Of a stretch of DNA of 64,000 bases, positions 22,401 to 32,720 are shown in pieces. The notes beneath the pieces are model-generated. The model did no database searches. It had not been told where the DNA came from and worked only from the letters and a program-made list of their open reading frames with translations. The stretch comes from Dryas octopetala (taxonomy: Eukaryota; Streptophyta; Magnoliopsida; Rosales; Rosaceae). The position numbers and the translations under genes are program-made. Within the stretch, counting starts at the first letter, position 1. The number at the start of each line of letters is the position of its first letter. The DNA lies in the NCBI GenBank assembly GCA_963921425.1, contig OY992832.1, positions 18,822,835-18,886,834 of the forward strand, given 5' to 3'.

Positions 22401-23551
22401 GCTGTGAAAATCATAGAGTTAATACTTCAATACAGAGATTGGCAGCTTACAAAACCTTAGCAGTCATTTAGCATTAACTTCATACTTATACAGGTTATTG
22501 CTACCAAGTACTAAGAACAGAGGGGTTGCTTTGTAGACATAAGAATTGGAACTGTATGCAGTCCCAATTCTTACCTGCTGCTCTATTACTAATTATTTCA
22601 ATTAGTTGCATTTAATGAATTTTAAATTGCTTTTTTTGTATTATGCTTGGTGGCTTTTGGCATGCTGTGACTTTTTGGATTGGATTTTCAAAAGAATAGA
22701 TTTACTGCACTATGATTAGTTATCAAAAAAGCTACAAGCCACTACAAGTATACACTTTTATCTTCTTATGCTCTTGCACATGCCTATATATATGGTTGTG
22801 TTTTATCTCATAAGCATGTATTTGCATACTGCCACACTGATAACTAAACCAAATTAGACAATGATAAATGAGCTTGCCCAAGGATAGAGATAGAAAGAAT
22901 TTTGTTTAAGTGATGACTAATCAAACCATTTGGAGTTGTTTGAATTGAATTTTACTCATAGAAAAAGTTATCGGTTCATAAAATAATCTAGACTATTATT
23001 TACAGCTCGATCAACGATTTAAATTATTTGTAAACCGTCTTGACTAAAGTATGTTAAATAAAAATTTTTCAATATTATTGTACCCAGTACATATGCATTC
23101 CCTTGGACCCGAATCCTCTCCATTCCTATCCTTTATCCATTCTCAATCTCAACCTCCCTCTGATCAATGCCTCAATCTCCTTTCCCTCTTCGTAACTTTT
23201 CTCATTCTTCTTTAATTTCTTCATAGTATTTTACCATTTATTTATGTTTTCTTTATCCTCTTTACCAAACTTCTCAAACTGACGGTTAATGAATTGGTAT
23301 GATTATGTTTAGTATATAATTCAATTGGTTTTAATTTTGTACCACTCGACTAAATTAATTTAATTGGTTTTATTCCCATATGCTTAATTTACGTACATTG
23401 GTTTTAATTTAGATTAATTAGGATTGCGGAACCAATGGGACCGTTCCCCCCCTACTTCCACAAACAACAGAGCGAGAAAGACTGAAAGAAAAGAATCGAA
23501 CAGCGACGATAATTACACAAATACCCCAACAGTCTCTCAAGGTCGCCAAAA
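22401..23551. other. Intergenic spacer and transporter promoter side
   Basis: No supportable gene. The last 150 bp before the transporter ATG are richer in C/A and probably hold its promoter and leader; no clear TATA box is seen. Confidence 0.45.
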
Positions 23552-26049
23552 ATGGCGGCCACCACCAACCCAAAAGTTCCTCCCGCGCCGAGCTCGGAGA
23601 AAATGAACAAAAGGGTTTTGCTTTACTCCGTTCTACTCACTCTGCAATACGGAGCTCAGCCTCTGATCTCCAAGCGCTTCATCAGGTACTTCAACACCGC
23701 GATCCCTAAAATTTACTTCACAAAATCGTCAATTATCGACCATATTGTCTGAAATTCTTGTGCATTTTGTATATGATTGATACTTACAGTAGAGAAGTCA
23801 TCGTAACCTCGTCTGTTCTGACATGCGAGATAGCCAAGGTTCTCTGTGCCCTATTTTTCATGGCAAGAGACGGTAGCTTGAAGAAGGTCTACAAAGAGTG
23901 GACTTTGCTAGGTGCGTTGACCGCCTCAGGGCTCCCCGCTGCCATTTACGCACTCCAAAATAGTTTGCTTCAGATTTCATACAAGAATCTTGATTCACTC
24001 ACCTTCTCAATGCTCAACCAGACCAAAATCATTTTCACTGCTCTCTTTACATATTTGATATTGAGGTATGTATGTATGAGGCTATTACAATGCACATTGT
24101 GCACTGCAACTATGAAATCTGAATGCACCTAATGTATTAACTAGTTATGAACTTATTATTACCCATTAGGCTGATATTTGGGTGCAATTTGTAATCTGTT
24201 TTTAGGCAGAAGCAATCGATTCAACAAGTTGGGGCTCTCTTCTTGTTGATTTTTGCAGCTGTTCTTTTGAGTTTTGGGGAAGGCTCCAGCAGAGGGTCTG
24301 GTGGTAGTAGCAATTCTGACCATGTATTGTTTAATGGGATTGTTCCCGTCTTGGTTGCATCGGTACTCTCCGGTTTGGCATCCTGTTTGTGTCAGTGGGC
24401 TTCTCAGGTTAGCAAAACATTTCAGTTTCTCTGGCTTGAAGCAACTATTCTATAGTCTTGTCCATTTTCTATCATCGTTATCGTCTCTTTTTATATTACA
24501 GGTTAAGAAACACTCATCATACTTGATGACTGTAGAGATGTCTATTGTTGGATGTTTGTGCTTGTTGGCCAGTACCTCTAAGTCTCCCGATGGAGAATCT
24601 ATCAGAAAACATGGACTTTTTTATGGTTGGACTCCACTAACTTGGGTAATGATCATATTTTGTTATTTTGGGTCTGGGAAATGACTATATAGATATTTAA
24701 CAATTTCATCTCATTTTTGCATATTGGTTTTACTCTTTTGGAGTTTCTCTAATTGCTTAGTAGCGCATATGGCATGCTCAAAAGAGTCAAAACTACCACA
24801 ACCATTGATTTGGTTTGCTAGGCAGACAGAAAATTTTGATTCACATGAAAGAAATGGTTGTTTCTCTTCAGCACATGGCTTTCATTTGAAGGAAACCTTC
24901 TTCATGCTTATCCATTCTGGTATACTGTCACCATTTAGATATCCATCGGCACAGCTTCTATTGGACCAGAATTCTGTTTTCTTTTTTTCTTTCTTAACCT
25001 TGGGCGTCATTCTCTTTTCCTCTTTTATTAGCTTCAGTATGCTTGTTTCCAACACAACTGTATAGTTCCTTTTAAAAACAAATTTAAAGTTGGCTTCCCT
25101 CCCCAACCCCCGGCCCCTCATTTGTTTCCAATCTCTAAGTTGTTCCCTTAGTTTAGTTTGCTCTTGCCCTATGTTCCCAAAATGGTGAATATGATTGATG
25201 GAATCTCAGGTGGCACTGGGGTTTGCGACAATATAGATTTCTATAATGATTGAGACAATATGCATTTTTTGTATTTAGATTGATGCGATTATAAATTATA
25301 TTTGGCAAAACATGTAATGCTTTTCTGTATTATGTTGCAATTTGCATGGGCTATGATATGCCTCTTCGAATGTTTTTTTCCTTGTTCCAGATCCCAGTCA
25401 TGTCCAATGCCCTTGGTGGAATTCTTGTTGGTCTAGTCACAAGCCATGCCGGCGGTGTTAGAAAGGCAAGTTTAACAAAATAATATGATAACAAGAGTAG
25501 TGATCATATGGTTTCAAGCTCACTATTAGCTTTCTTTAATATTTTCATGAATCAACATACTTCAAACTTTAAGAAAAGAATTTCCCTTGATCTGCTGTAT
25601 CTGTGGAACATATAAAGGCAGCTGAATCTGAGCTCTTTAGTTCTTAAGGCTCATGCTAAAATCTTCATTGATAATTCTTTGAATCTGACAAAATGTGCCA
25701 AATTGGTAAATCAATCCATCCTTGGGCATACACTCATAGTCTCTGACTGATCATTTTGGTTGGAGTGGCTGAGAAAATAGATACATTTTCCATCTCTACA
25801 TGAATTTCTTATACAACTTTCATTCTTGAAAGGCCAATTCAGTTTTCAAAGTACTTACTACAGAAGCTTTATCCAACATGGTTGCAGGGGTTTGTCACTG
25901 TTTCTGCACTTCTTGTTACGGCTTTGCTGCAATTTGTTTTTGAAGGGAAACCACCTTCATTGTATTGTCTCGTGGCTCTTCCTCTCGTGGTTAGCAGCAC
26001 TTCGATATACCAGAAATATCCATACCGAGTTAAAAAGAAAGAATTGTAA
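23552..26049 (+). CDS. ROCK1: ROCK1-type UDP-GlcNAc/UDP-GalNAc transporter (CMP-sialic acid transporter family)
   Basis: Six exons: 23552-23685, 23793-24065, 24206-24407, 24502-24645, 25391-25465 and 25888-26049, together 990 nt or 329 residues, close to the 325 of Arabidopsis ROCK1 (At5g65000). The product is a multi-span membrane protein of the nucleotide-sugar transporter family. Landmarks are LTLQYGAQPLISKRFI, ALQNSLLQISYKNLD, LTFSMLNQTKIIFTALFTYL, SGLASCLCQWASQVKKHSSY and NALGGILVGLVTSHAGGVRK. The C-terminus YPYRVKKKEL is lysine-rich, as expected for an ER-retained member. ROCK1 imports UDP-N-acetylhexosamines into the ER and affects cytokinin oxidase quality control; that role is transferred from the family. 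Intron 5 uses a GC donor (AAAG then GCAAGT). All other introns are GT-AG, and frame is kept across every junction. Confidence 0.93.
24646..25390 (+). other. Long intron 4 of the ROCK1-like gene
   Basis: 745-bp intron between TTGG followed by GTAATG and TTCCAG followed by ATCCCAG. The open frame at 24724-25065 has no recognisable domain and is intronic. Confidence 0.8.
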
Positions 26050-26731
26050 ATATTAATCATTGTAACATCAGGGGAGTTATTATTTTGCCCCTTATATGTT
26101 AGATTTGGACATATTAAACATTTCCAGAGTTGGAGTTGGACATATTGGAATTGTAGATGCATAGGAATTTTACCTTCTCGTTAAGGAATTCAATAGCACA
26201 TTGTTGGTAGCTCCCATAAAACGTTTGAATGGGTTTCTAATTTGGCCAAAGACCTCTTTGATCTGTGTTTCAACTATTAATACAAAGGTAATTGTAATGT
26301 TTTGTTGTTGTAGTAGTACAATAGATGCATGAGTTGTTTTTTAGATCGATGATGATTATCATTGCATGGTTTTGCTTGTTTCTGTGGAATAAAGTAGTCT
26401 GGAGATTAAATAAAATTGTAACATTATGTTTCTTCATTAGAAAGTTGCTGGTTACAAGGAAATGCTCTGTATTTGAGCAGATTGAGCTTATGGGTTCGAA
26501 TCCCACTGCAACAAAATAAGACTTCAGATTGTCATCCGGATTCCATTCCTAGATGTACTGGTTGATATTTCTTTTCTTCAATTTTAAATACGACACTATT
26601 CCCACTAACACAAATAATAAAAACATACTACTCATCTTCTTTATACAATTCTAGTTAAATAGGTTTGTCGTGTAAAAATTGAATTGTTCGTTTTTTACTT
26701 TAATTCAACTTATTTAATATTCAAGTTAATG
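26050..26731. other. Intergenic, 3' side of the transporter gene
   Basis: No gene. TTATGGGTTCGAATCCCACTGC at 26488-26509 includes a perfect tRNA-type B box (GGTTCGAATCC), but no matching acceptor stem or anticodon arm could be drawn. It may be a SINE fragment rather than a tRNA gene. Confidence 0.35.
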
Positions 26732-26739
26732 AGTGTAAT

Positions 26740-27480
26740 TATGGGTGGGCACGGGACCCCGGGGGAGGAAAAGGGAGGGGAGGGGAGGACAAGACTAACC
26801 CTCATTCCGTTCTCATCTCATACTTTGGGTTCGGGATCGGTACGGGATGGGGTGGGCATTTTGGGGCTCTAGTACCGTCTCGTCTCGAACCAAACTGATT
26901 CGGTCTCAGACGAAAATTTTCAATTTTTCAAGATGAGCTTGGGGAAGGGGGTGGCAGTTGGGGAGAGAAGGGAGAAGAAAAAAAAAATGTGGCCTTGGAT
27001 TGTTAGGAAAGTGGTTGGACGGCGAGGTGGGTGACCAGGCAGGGTCGCGCACGGGCTTGAAGTGGTTCGGTGGCTCGAGTTTGAGGTGGCTGGGTGGCTG
27101 GTGCTGGTTGCGAGGGAGAGAGAGAGATGGAGGATGGTGTTGGTGAGAGAGAAAGAGTAAGCGAGAAGGAAGAGAGAAGGAACAAAAGTGAGAGCCTAGG
27201 GGGGTTGTTACGGGTTGGAGAGAGAAAAAGAGAGAGAGAGAGAGTTTTAAAATTTAAAATAATAAATAAAAGGTTGGAGAGAGAGAGAAAGAAAGTTTTA
27301 AAATTTAATATAATAAATAAAATATAATTTGGGACGGTTTTAAACATCAGAACCGTTCTCATTTCATTTAAGAACGGGACGGGACTGGATCGAGACGAGA
27401 TGAAGGAACAAGGACTGATCGGGAGGGAACAAGACGGAATGAGACAATTTCGGTATTTTCAGTATTAATGCCCACCCTTG
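26740..27480. mobile_element. hAT-like non-autonomous element, 741 bp, 8-bp TSD
   Basis: The termini are TATGGGTGGGCA and CAAGGGTGGGCA (the right end read inward), the YA-GGGTGGGCA pattern of many plant hAT elements. Both sides carry AGTGTAAT (26732-26739 and 27481-27488). The interior is rich in GGGACGGGA/GAGACGAGA words in both orientations and in GAGAGA runs. Frames inside are low-complexity and unconvincing, so the copy has no transposase. Confidence 0.7.
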
Positions 27481-27680
27481 AGTGTAATGGTTCTTCCAAA
27501 CCTGTTAACTTCATTTGGGTTCGAATCACTTTAAAAAATTACCAACCTTATGCAATTCTGAAATTTATCTATTCACATGTGAGAGAAATGTTGATGCTTC
27601 CCTGATTCCCACCCCAACTATCACTGGTTTGGATGAAGAAGGAAGAAATGTTATTGCAACCAAAGAAGGAAGAAAGACAT

Positions 27681-27935
27681 AATAGTCTTCTTCAACACCA
27701 AGCAGAACCTTGAAGAGAAGTTGAAGGATTATTTGTGCAGGTTTATCACCAAGATGTCAGCTCTCGATGAGTGCGACCCAAAAACCGCTTCTTTGGCCTT
27801 TCAGGAAGAATTGTTACCTAGAACGAAAATGCACCAGACCCTGTTCAAAAAGCCGCCAAAGGACATGAGAGAAGTTTTGAACCAGGCAGACGTGTGCATA
27901 AGACTGGAAGAAGAATGGGCAATACAGACTTGCTA
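27681..27935 (+). pseudogene. Ty3/gypsy gag remnant
   Basis: The translation FFNTKQNLEEKLKDYLCRF, then SALDECDPKTASLAFQEELL and KKPPKDMREVLNQADVCIRL, resembles the central part of plant Gypsy Gag proteins (the LxxYxxRF and KKPPxxMxEVLxxA motifs). The frame stops at 27936. No zinc knuckle, protease or polymerase follows, so this is a short dead fragment. Confidence 0.6.
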
Positions 27936-27936
27936 G

Positions 27937-29277
27937 ATGATGACCGAGACCACTTCACCGAAGAAGAAAGCTGTACTCGAAGAATATAGAGGCTATATGG
28001 AACACGCCCGAACCCGAGACACTAGGAGATAGAAGTCCATGAGTTCTGAACACTTGTCAACTGATTGATGAAAACAATTTTCATGAGAATAATACGATCT
28101 GAAGGCCTCCAACCTGAAGTTCAGACAAATAAACTCTGAACCGGAAAGCTTGTCGCTGAACCTCGAGCTCTCGCCGCCGAACAGGAAAGCTTGGCTCGAC
28201 AGCGTTACGGCGTTAGCTAGTTCGGCTATACGAAGCACGAACAAGATGCGCGCTGCTGGATTATTGGACGATGACTTGCGAGCAGAATGCACGGATTTGC
28301 AGCATCAGCTGGCTCGCGCATGATGACGCTGGGCTTGGCGCTGCGTGTGCTGCGTGTGTCGATCGGACTTAAGAAATTGCTATGAACCCTAATTAATATT
28401 AGAAGGTAAATACAAAGCTTAAGAAATTAAAAAGATTAAATGTTATTCTATACAATCTGACACCAGAAGGATCAAATCAACAAAACCCTTTCCAGCAGAC
28501 CAACAATGGATGCCAATTCCATCGTAAATTCCAGTACAAAGGAGGTAAGTTCCAAGATTAATTAAAAAAGTAACAAAAGAGCGTCAAAGGAGATTGGTAA
28601 GTTCAAAGGATTATTAATCAATTCCAGCTTTTCATAAATTAAATAAAAAAAGTAATAAAAGACCAAAACCAACCTTGACAGTGAAAACGACCAAAGTTTG
28701 GAGAGAGGGGAAGAGTTATGAGGAGCGTGACTTTGGAGACGCAAAATAAAAATTGATTAATGGGAAATTAATTGAGGAGAGAGAAGTGACAAATTAATTT
28801 TTATCGAAACGATTTCAGTCATTCGGATCTAAAGATAAATTTGAGGATTCAAAAATTATTATGTTTTATTATATAGATTATATAAAAGTGATGGACAAAA
28901 GATGAAATGGATTCGTAACATTTTTTAGTGTGAATGGAGTTGCATAAATGTTTAAATTTATATTCAAAGTTAGAATTAAAACAAATAAAATAAAGATAAG
29001 CAATGGATCCAAATCCAGAGATAATGTGATGAACAATATATATGACTCCATGCAGACCCCTCCTTACATATTGTAAAATTTGGATTTTTTTTCTTATTTT
29101 GTAAACTCCTAACTTTTAATCTAATTTGTCCAATAGAAATCAAATGGGTCTCTCATTTTTTTAGAGTTTAGTAATTCAAATATACATTATAATCTTTGAA
29201 TTTCAATAAACCATTTGGGTATAGAGTCAAACTATGATGTGATTTAAGTATTTGTATCAAGTCAAATAATACAACTC
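27937..29277. other. Intergenic spacer
   Basis: No supportable gene. The part to about 28350 is richer in GC and may be further degraded retroelement DNA. The rest is AT-rich. Confidence 0.45.
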
Positions 29278-29291
29278 AATTATATACTCTT

Positions 29292-30049
29292 TTTTTTTTG
29301 TTAGAAAGCAATAACATTGCATTAAAATAGTCAAAAAGGCATATATAGAAACACAAAGTTATGACAAAAGCCCTACAATAATAAGATCAACGAGCTAAAC
29401 GCTAACAAAGAAATAAAAGCCCGATCTCGTAACGTCGGCATCGAGCAAACACTTCAGCCACCAAATGGAGCCAGCGAGGCATCGTAGAAATTAGCGAACT
29501 AGTCATGTTTGGTCCACAATCCAACCAACATCTCTAAATCGAGTCTGACAATAGATCAAGGTGGCAGATTGGGCAGTAATAATCGGCAGGACCGGTACCA
29601 GCGAACATAGTGACATCCCTACTTCTTGTGACGAGAATCAGAGACAAACTGAATGAAAGATCTCCAGAGAGCAACTAAGCATCGCTAAAGCAGGATTCGA
29701 CGTCGCACAACACACATATTGGGCATAATGCCACAGATAGACCAAACTAAAGCGATCATAAAATCCCTCTTTTATTAAAATGAAAAAACTCTTACATGAA
29801 GAGATGAAAAAGCTATCACAAAAAGGGAGGAGAGTATCTCATAGTACCAACCAAAACAACAAAAGAAAAAGAGAAGGAGAAGGGAGAGGCGAGGGTAGGA
29901 GCAGCGGGCCTATGAAGAACACATGAGCCACCGCCCCCACCCTTGGAAATACTGAGCTGAGAGAGATAGGGTTAAGGAGAGAGAAGAGAGGGTTTGGGGG
30001 TGGCGGCTAAGGTTTGTTGCAGGGTATAATTTGAAATATGTTATAACTA
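29292..30049 (-). mobile_element. LINE-type retroposon, 758 bp, 14-bp TSD
   Basis: Both ends carry the exact 14-bp direct repeat AATTATATACTCTT (29278-29291 and 30050-30063). On the minus strand the body ends in GTTATTGCTTTCTAAC followed by an A-run, so it was inserted by target-primed reverse transcription. The 5' part on that strand is C-rich with CCTCTCTTCTCTCTCC and TAACCCTATCTCTCTCAGCT, like a leader, and it leads into an AT-rich 3' tail without a reverse transcriptase. It looks like an internally deleted or non-autonomous LINE derivative; a processed transcript of an unknown gene is the alternative. Confidence 0.65.
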
Positions 30050-30063
30050 AATTATATACTCTT

Positions 30064-31017
30064 GAAACTAGCCCAAGTAACAAGGATGTGTGGTGTAATC
30101 ATTACACGTTTGGCCATGTTTTTTTGGTCGAAAACCGTAGCAGGAATGAGAATTTAATTCCTGTTCTAGCAAGACTCGGTGGTTGGTTAAGTTTTTAAGT
30201 TTGGAAAGGAATCTGAACTACGTAATTGACCGAAGTCAAATTCTGCTAAACGGGCTGAGTCCAATTACTAGGGGGTGTGGTATTTGTATTCCGTCCATCA
30301 TATGGAATGCAAAATTAAAATAGATACCTGTTTTACCATTCGACAATTGATGTACTAGTTGTTCATTGATGTACTAGTTGTTCTCATCTCTATGCTTCTG
30401 GATTGTTCATAGCTATTTTCCATTGGGAAATGTGCCTCAATTTTATTGAACTTTTTGTTGAATTAAGAAAGAGAAGTTATATTGGCCAAAAAAAGAAAAA
30501 GAAAGAGAAGGTACAGACCAATCAACTAGTAGCCTTAGTATTTGAAAACCAGCCGATTGGGCTCCTCTCTAATTTTAATATTTTTTGTTCTCTATTTTAA
30601 TATATGTTGTTCTCCTCTTATATCAATATATAAAGCATTTCTTTTGACTAAAATATCAAACTCCAATCTTAAAAAAGCATTCCAACAAACGAGTTTGAAT
30701 TTTTTTCCTTTTCAATTTTAATTTATGACGGTATAGTGCTAAAATATATATATTTGTTAGTACTGAAAAAATGTTTTTTTTTTTAATAAAAAAATATTTT
30801 TGGAAGATTATTATGTTTTTAATTTCATTCCATTTCGAGATTTACCAAACATGAAAATGGAATGACAAGTCATTTCTTAACTTTGATTCCATAATTATTT
30901 TAAACGCTTAAATGAAAATCTTAATATAATTCTATTCTTGGATAATTATGTAATAGAATACAATTACTATTCTGATTCTTAGATTATAATCAAACAAACA
31001 GGGCCAAAAGACTTATG
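30064..31017. other. Intergenic spacer
   Basis: AT-rich, with no supportable gene. Diverged reverse-oriented words such as CATTCCATTTCGAG and CATGAAAATGGAATGA occur near 30825-30870. Confidence 0.45.
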
Positions 31018-31025
31018 CCTTTATG

Positions 31026-31327
31026 CAGAGCCATCCCTGAGCATGGGCTGGAGGGGCGACCGCCCAAGGCCCATCTTCAAGGGGGGCCCCAAATTTATAT
31101 ATATATATATATATACACTATACAATAAAAATAAAACTATAATTAAAAATATGTGATTTGTACAATTCCTATAAAAGTGTATAATACCTTATTTCTAAAA
31201 AGCCCAAATTTGTAAAAAGCCCAAATTGATTTTTTTATAACTAACTAGTAAATCAATTTATGTTTTAAACTTTCAATTCTTTATTGGAAAATTTAACATT
31301 AAAGTTTCTTTTTGTTAAAAGAACCAG

Positions 31328-31370
<43 letters not shown>

Positions 31371-31876
31371 TTCTCTTCCTCCATTCCTTGCAACGGATCG
31401 GATCTTAAATTCTATAAGCTTCAGCTCGAGAGCTCTTCTTTGATTCTATTTCAATTTGGGGTTTCTCTTCTTTAGTCCTCATTCCCTCTCCAAAAAAATT
31501 AGAGTTTATTGTAATTAGTTTAATTAGTTTGAGGTTTCTCTTTTTTAGTGTTCATTCCCTCTTTAAAGCTTGTATGTCCAGACTCCAAAGGCCCTGCAAT
31601 CTTTTTTTTTTTTTGGCCAAGGACCTTGCAACTTTAATTAGTTTTGTTTAAAACTTGTATAACCAAAGGCCTTGCAACTTTGATATTGTTCAAAGTTTGT
31701 ACAAACTGTGATATTATTTCATTTTATATGAAATTATTATTTTTCAAGAATATGTAAATGAAAAACATCTCTACAGAAATTTATAATATTTTTTTTTTTG
31801 TAAAACTAAAATTGTGTACAAAGAGGCCCATTTCATATTTTCGCCCCGAGCCTCCAAAAAATCAAGAACGGGACTA
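31026..31876. mobile_element. hAT-like non-autonomous element, 851 bp, 8-bp TSD
   Basis: It starts CAGAGCCATCCCTGAGCATG and ends ACGGGACTA, whose inverse begins TAGTCCCG, so both ends have the (C/T)AG start of hAT elements. CCTTTATG flanks both sides (31018-31025 and 31877-31884), with two further matching bases. Inside are GGGGGGCCCC near 31083 and GAGGCCCATTT near 31822, and a (CT)n run at 31331-31366. No transposase frame is present. Confidence 0.6.
31331..31366. repeat. (CT)n microsatellite
   Basis: About eighteen CT dinucleotides inside the hAT-like element. Confidence 0.9.
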
Positions 31877-31884
31877 CCTTTATG

Positions 31885-32720
31885 CATCAAGGCTTACCAT
31901 TTGAATGACAATTAATTAATGCTATTTTTCACTATATTATATATTTATTTATTTTATTATAATAATTTGATGTATGAAAGGTTTATGCATCAAAGCTTAT
32001 GTCTCGTTTAATGAAAAGAAAAAAGCTTACGCCTCACTTTGTGAGATTGAAGACACCTTCTTTTATACTTTTATGTTTGAAAAACTTAAGATAATGAATT
32101 AATATTAGAATAAATTTAGTGTTTGGCCGAGGTAATTAAAATAGAACTCAATTATGCATATTTTTTGAGAACAAAATAGGAATTAATTAAAACTCATCAG
32201 TGTCTACTTATAGAATGTCAACTTCTAAATTTTACAAAGTATTTGAACCTCATATATATGCTGGATCTATCTTTTTTGTGTGATGATATGCTGGATCTGA
32301 GTTATCCTTTGTTTTTCTTTTTGGACAATTAGACTTACTTATTAAAAGCAAAAGAACGATTACACATAAGCATCACCTCGAAGAAGGGAACCAACAATGT
32401 CATTGTTGCAGGACCATCCTCGATCGATCAAGCCACACTAAAATTTGAGTACAAGACAAAATATGTTTGGCTACATTAATATATATGATCAGTAATTTGA
32501 TAGCATTCTTTGAAGTTGGACCCGAGTTATCCTTGCTTTATATTAAAATCATATTAATTTATTTAAAGAAATATATGTGCCTATTAAGGGTTTATGCAAT
32601 TTGTACACTCAACATTTAACTCTCTCTCTAAAGTCTAAAACCCCCTCAAAATCCCAAATTCTCAAAACCCTAGCAGAGCCTACTTCTTGTGGTTCACCTG
32701 CACCAGCAGCAGAACCAGCC
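31885..32720. other. Intergenic spacer and MORF leader
   Basis: No gene is seen. The final 100 bp before the MORF ATG are C-rich with CTCTCTCTAAAG and a CTAAAACCCCCTCAAAATCC stretch, likely the transcribed leader. An in-frame GTG-initiated extension upstream of 32721 is not needed. Confidence 0.45.

Noticed and set aside
24724..25065. 113-residue frame in the transporter gene
   Set aside because: It is entirely inside intron 4 and has no similarity to the transporter family.
26488..26509. tRNA gene suggested by GGTTCGAATCC
   Set aside because: Only a B box is seen; no acceptor stem, D arm or anticodon loop can be folded around it.
32577..32720. N-terminal extension of the MORF protein from a GTG codon
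   Set aside because: Plant nuclear genes rarely use GTG, and the ATG at 32721 gives a normal presequence length.
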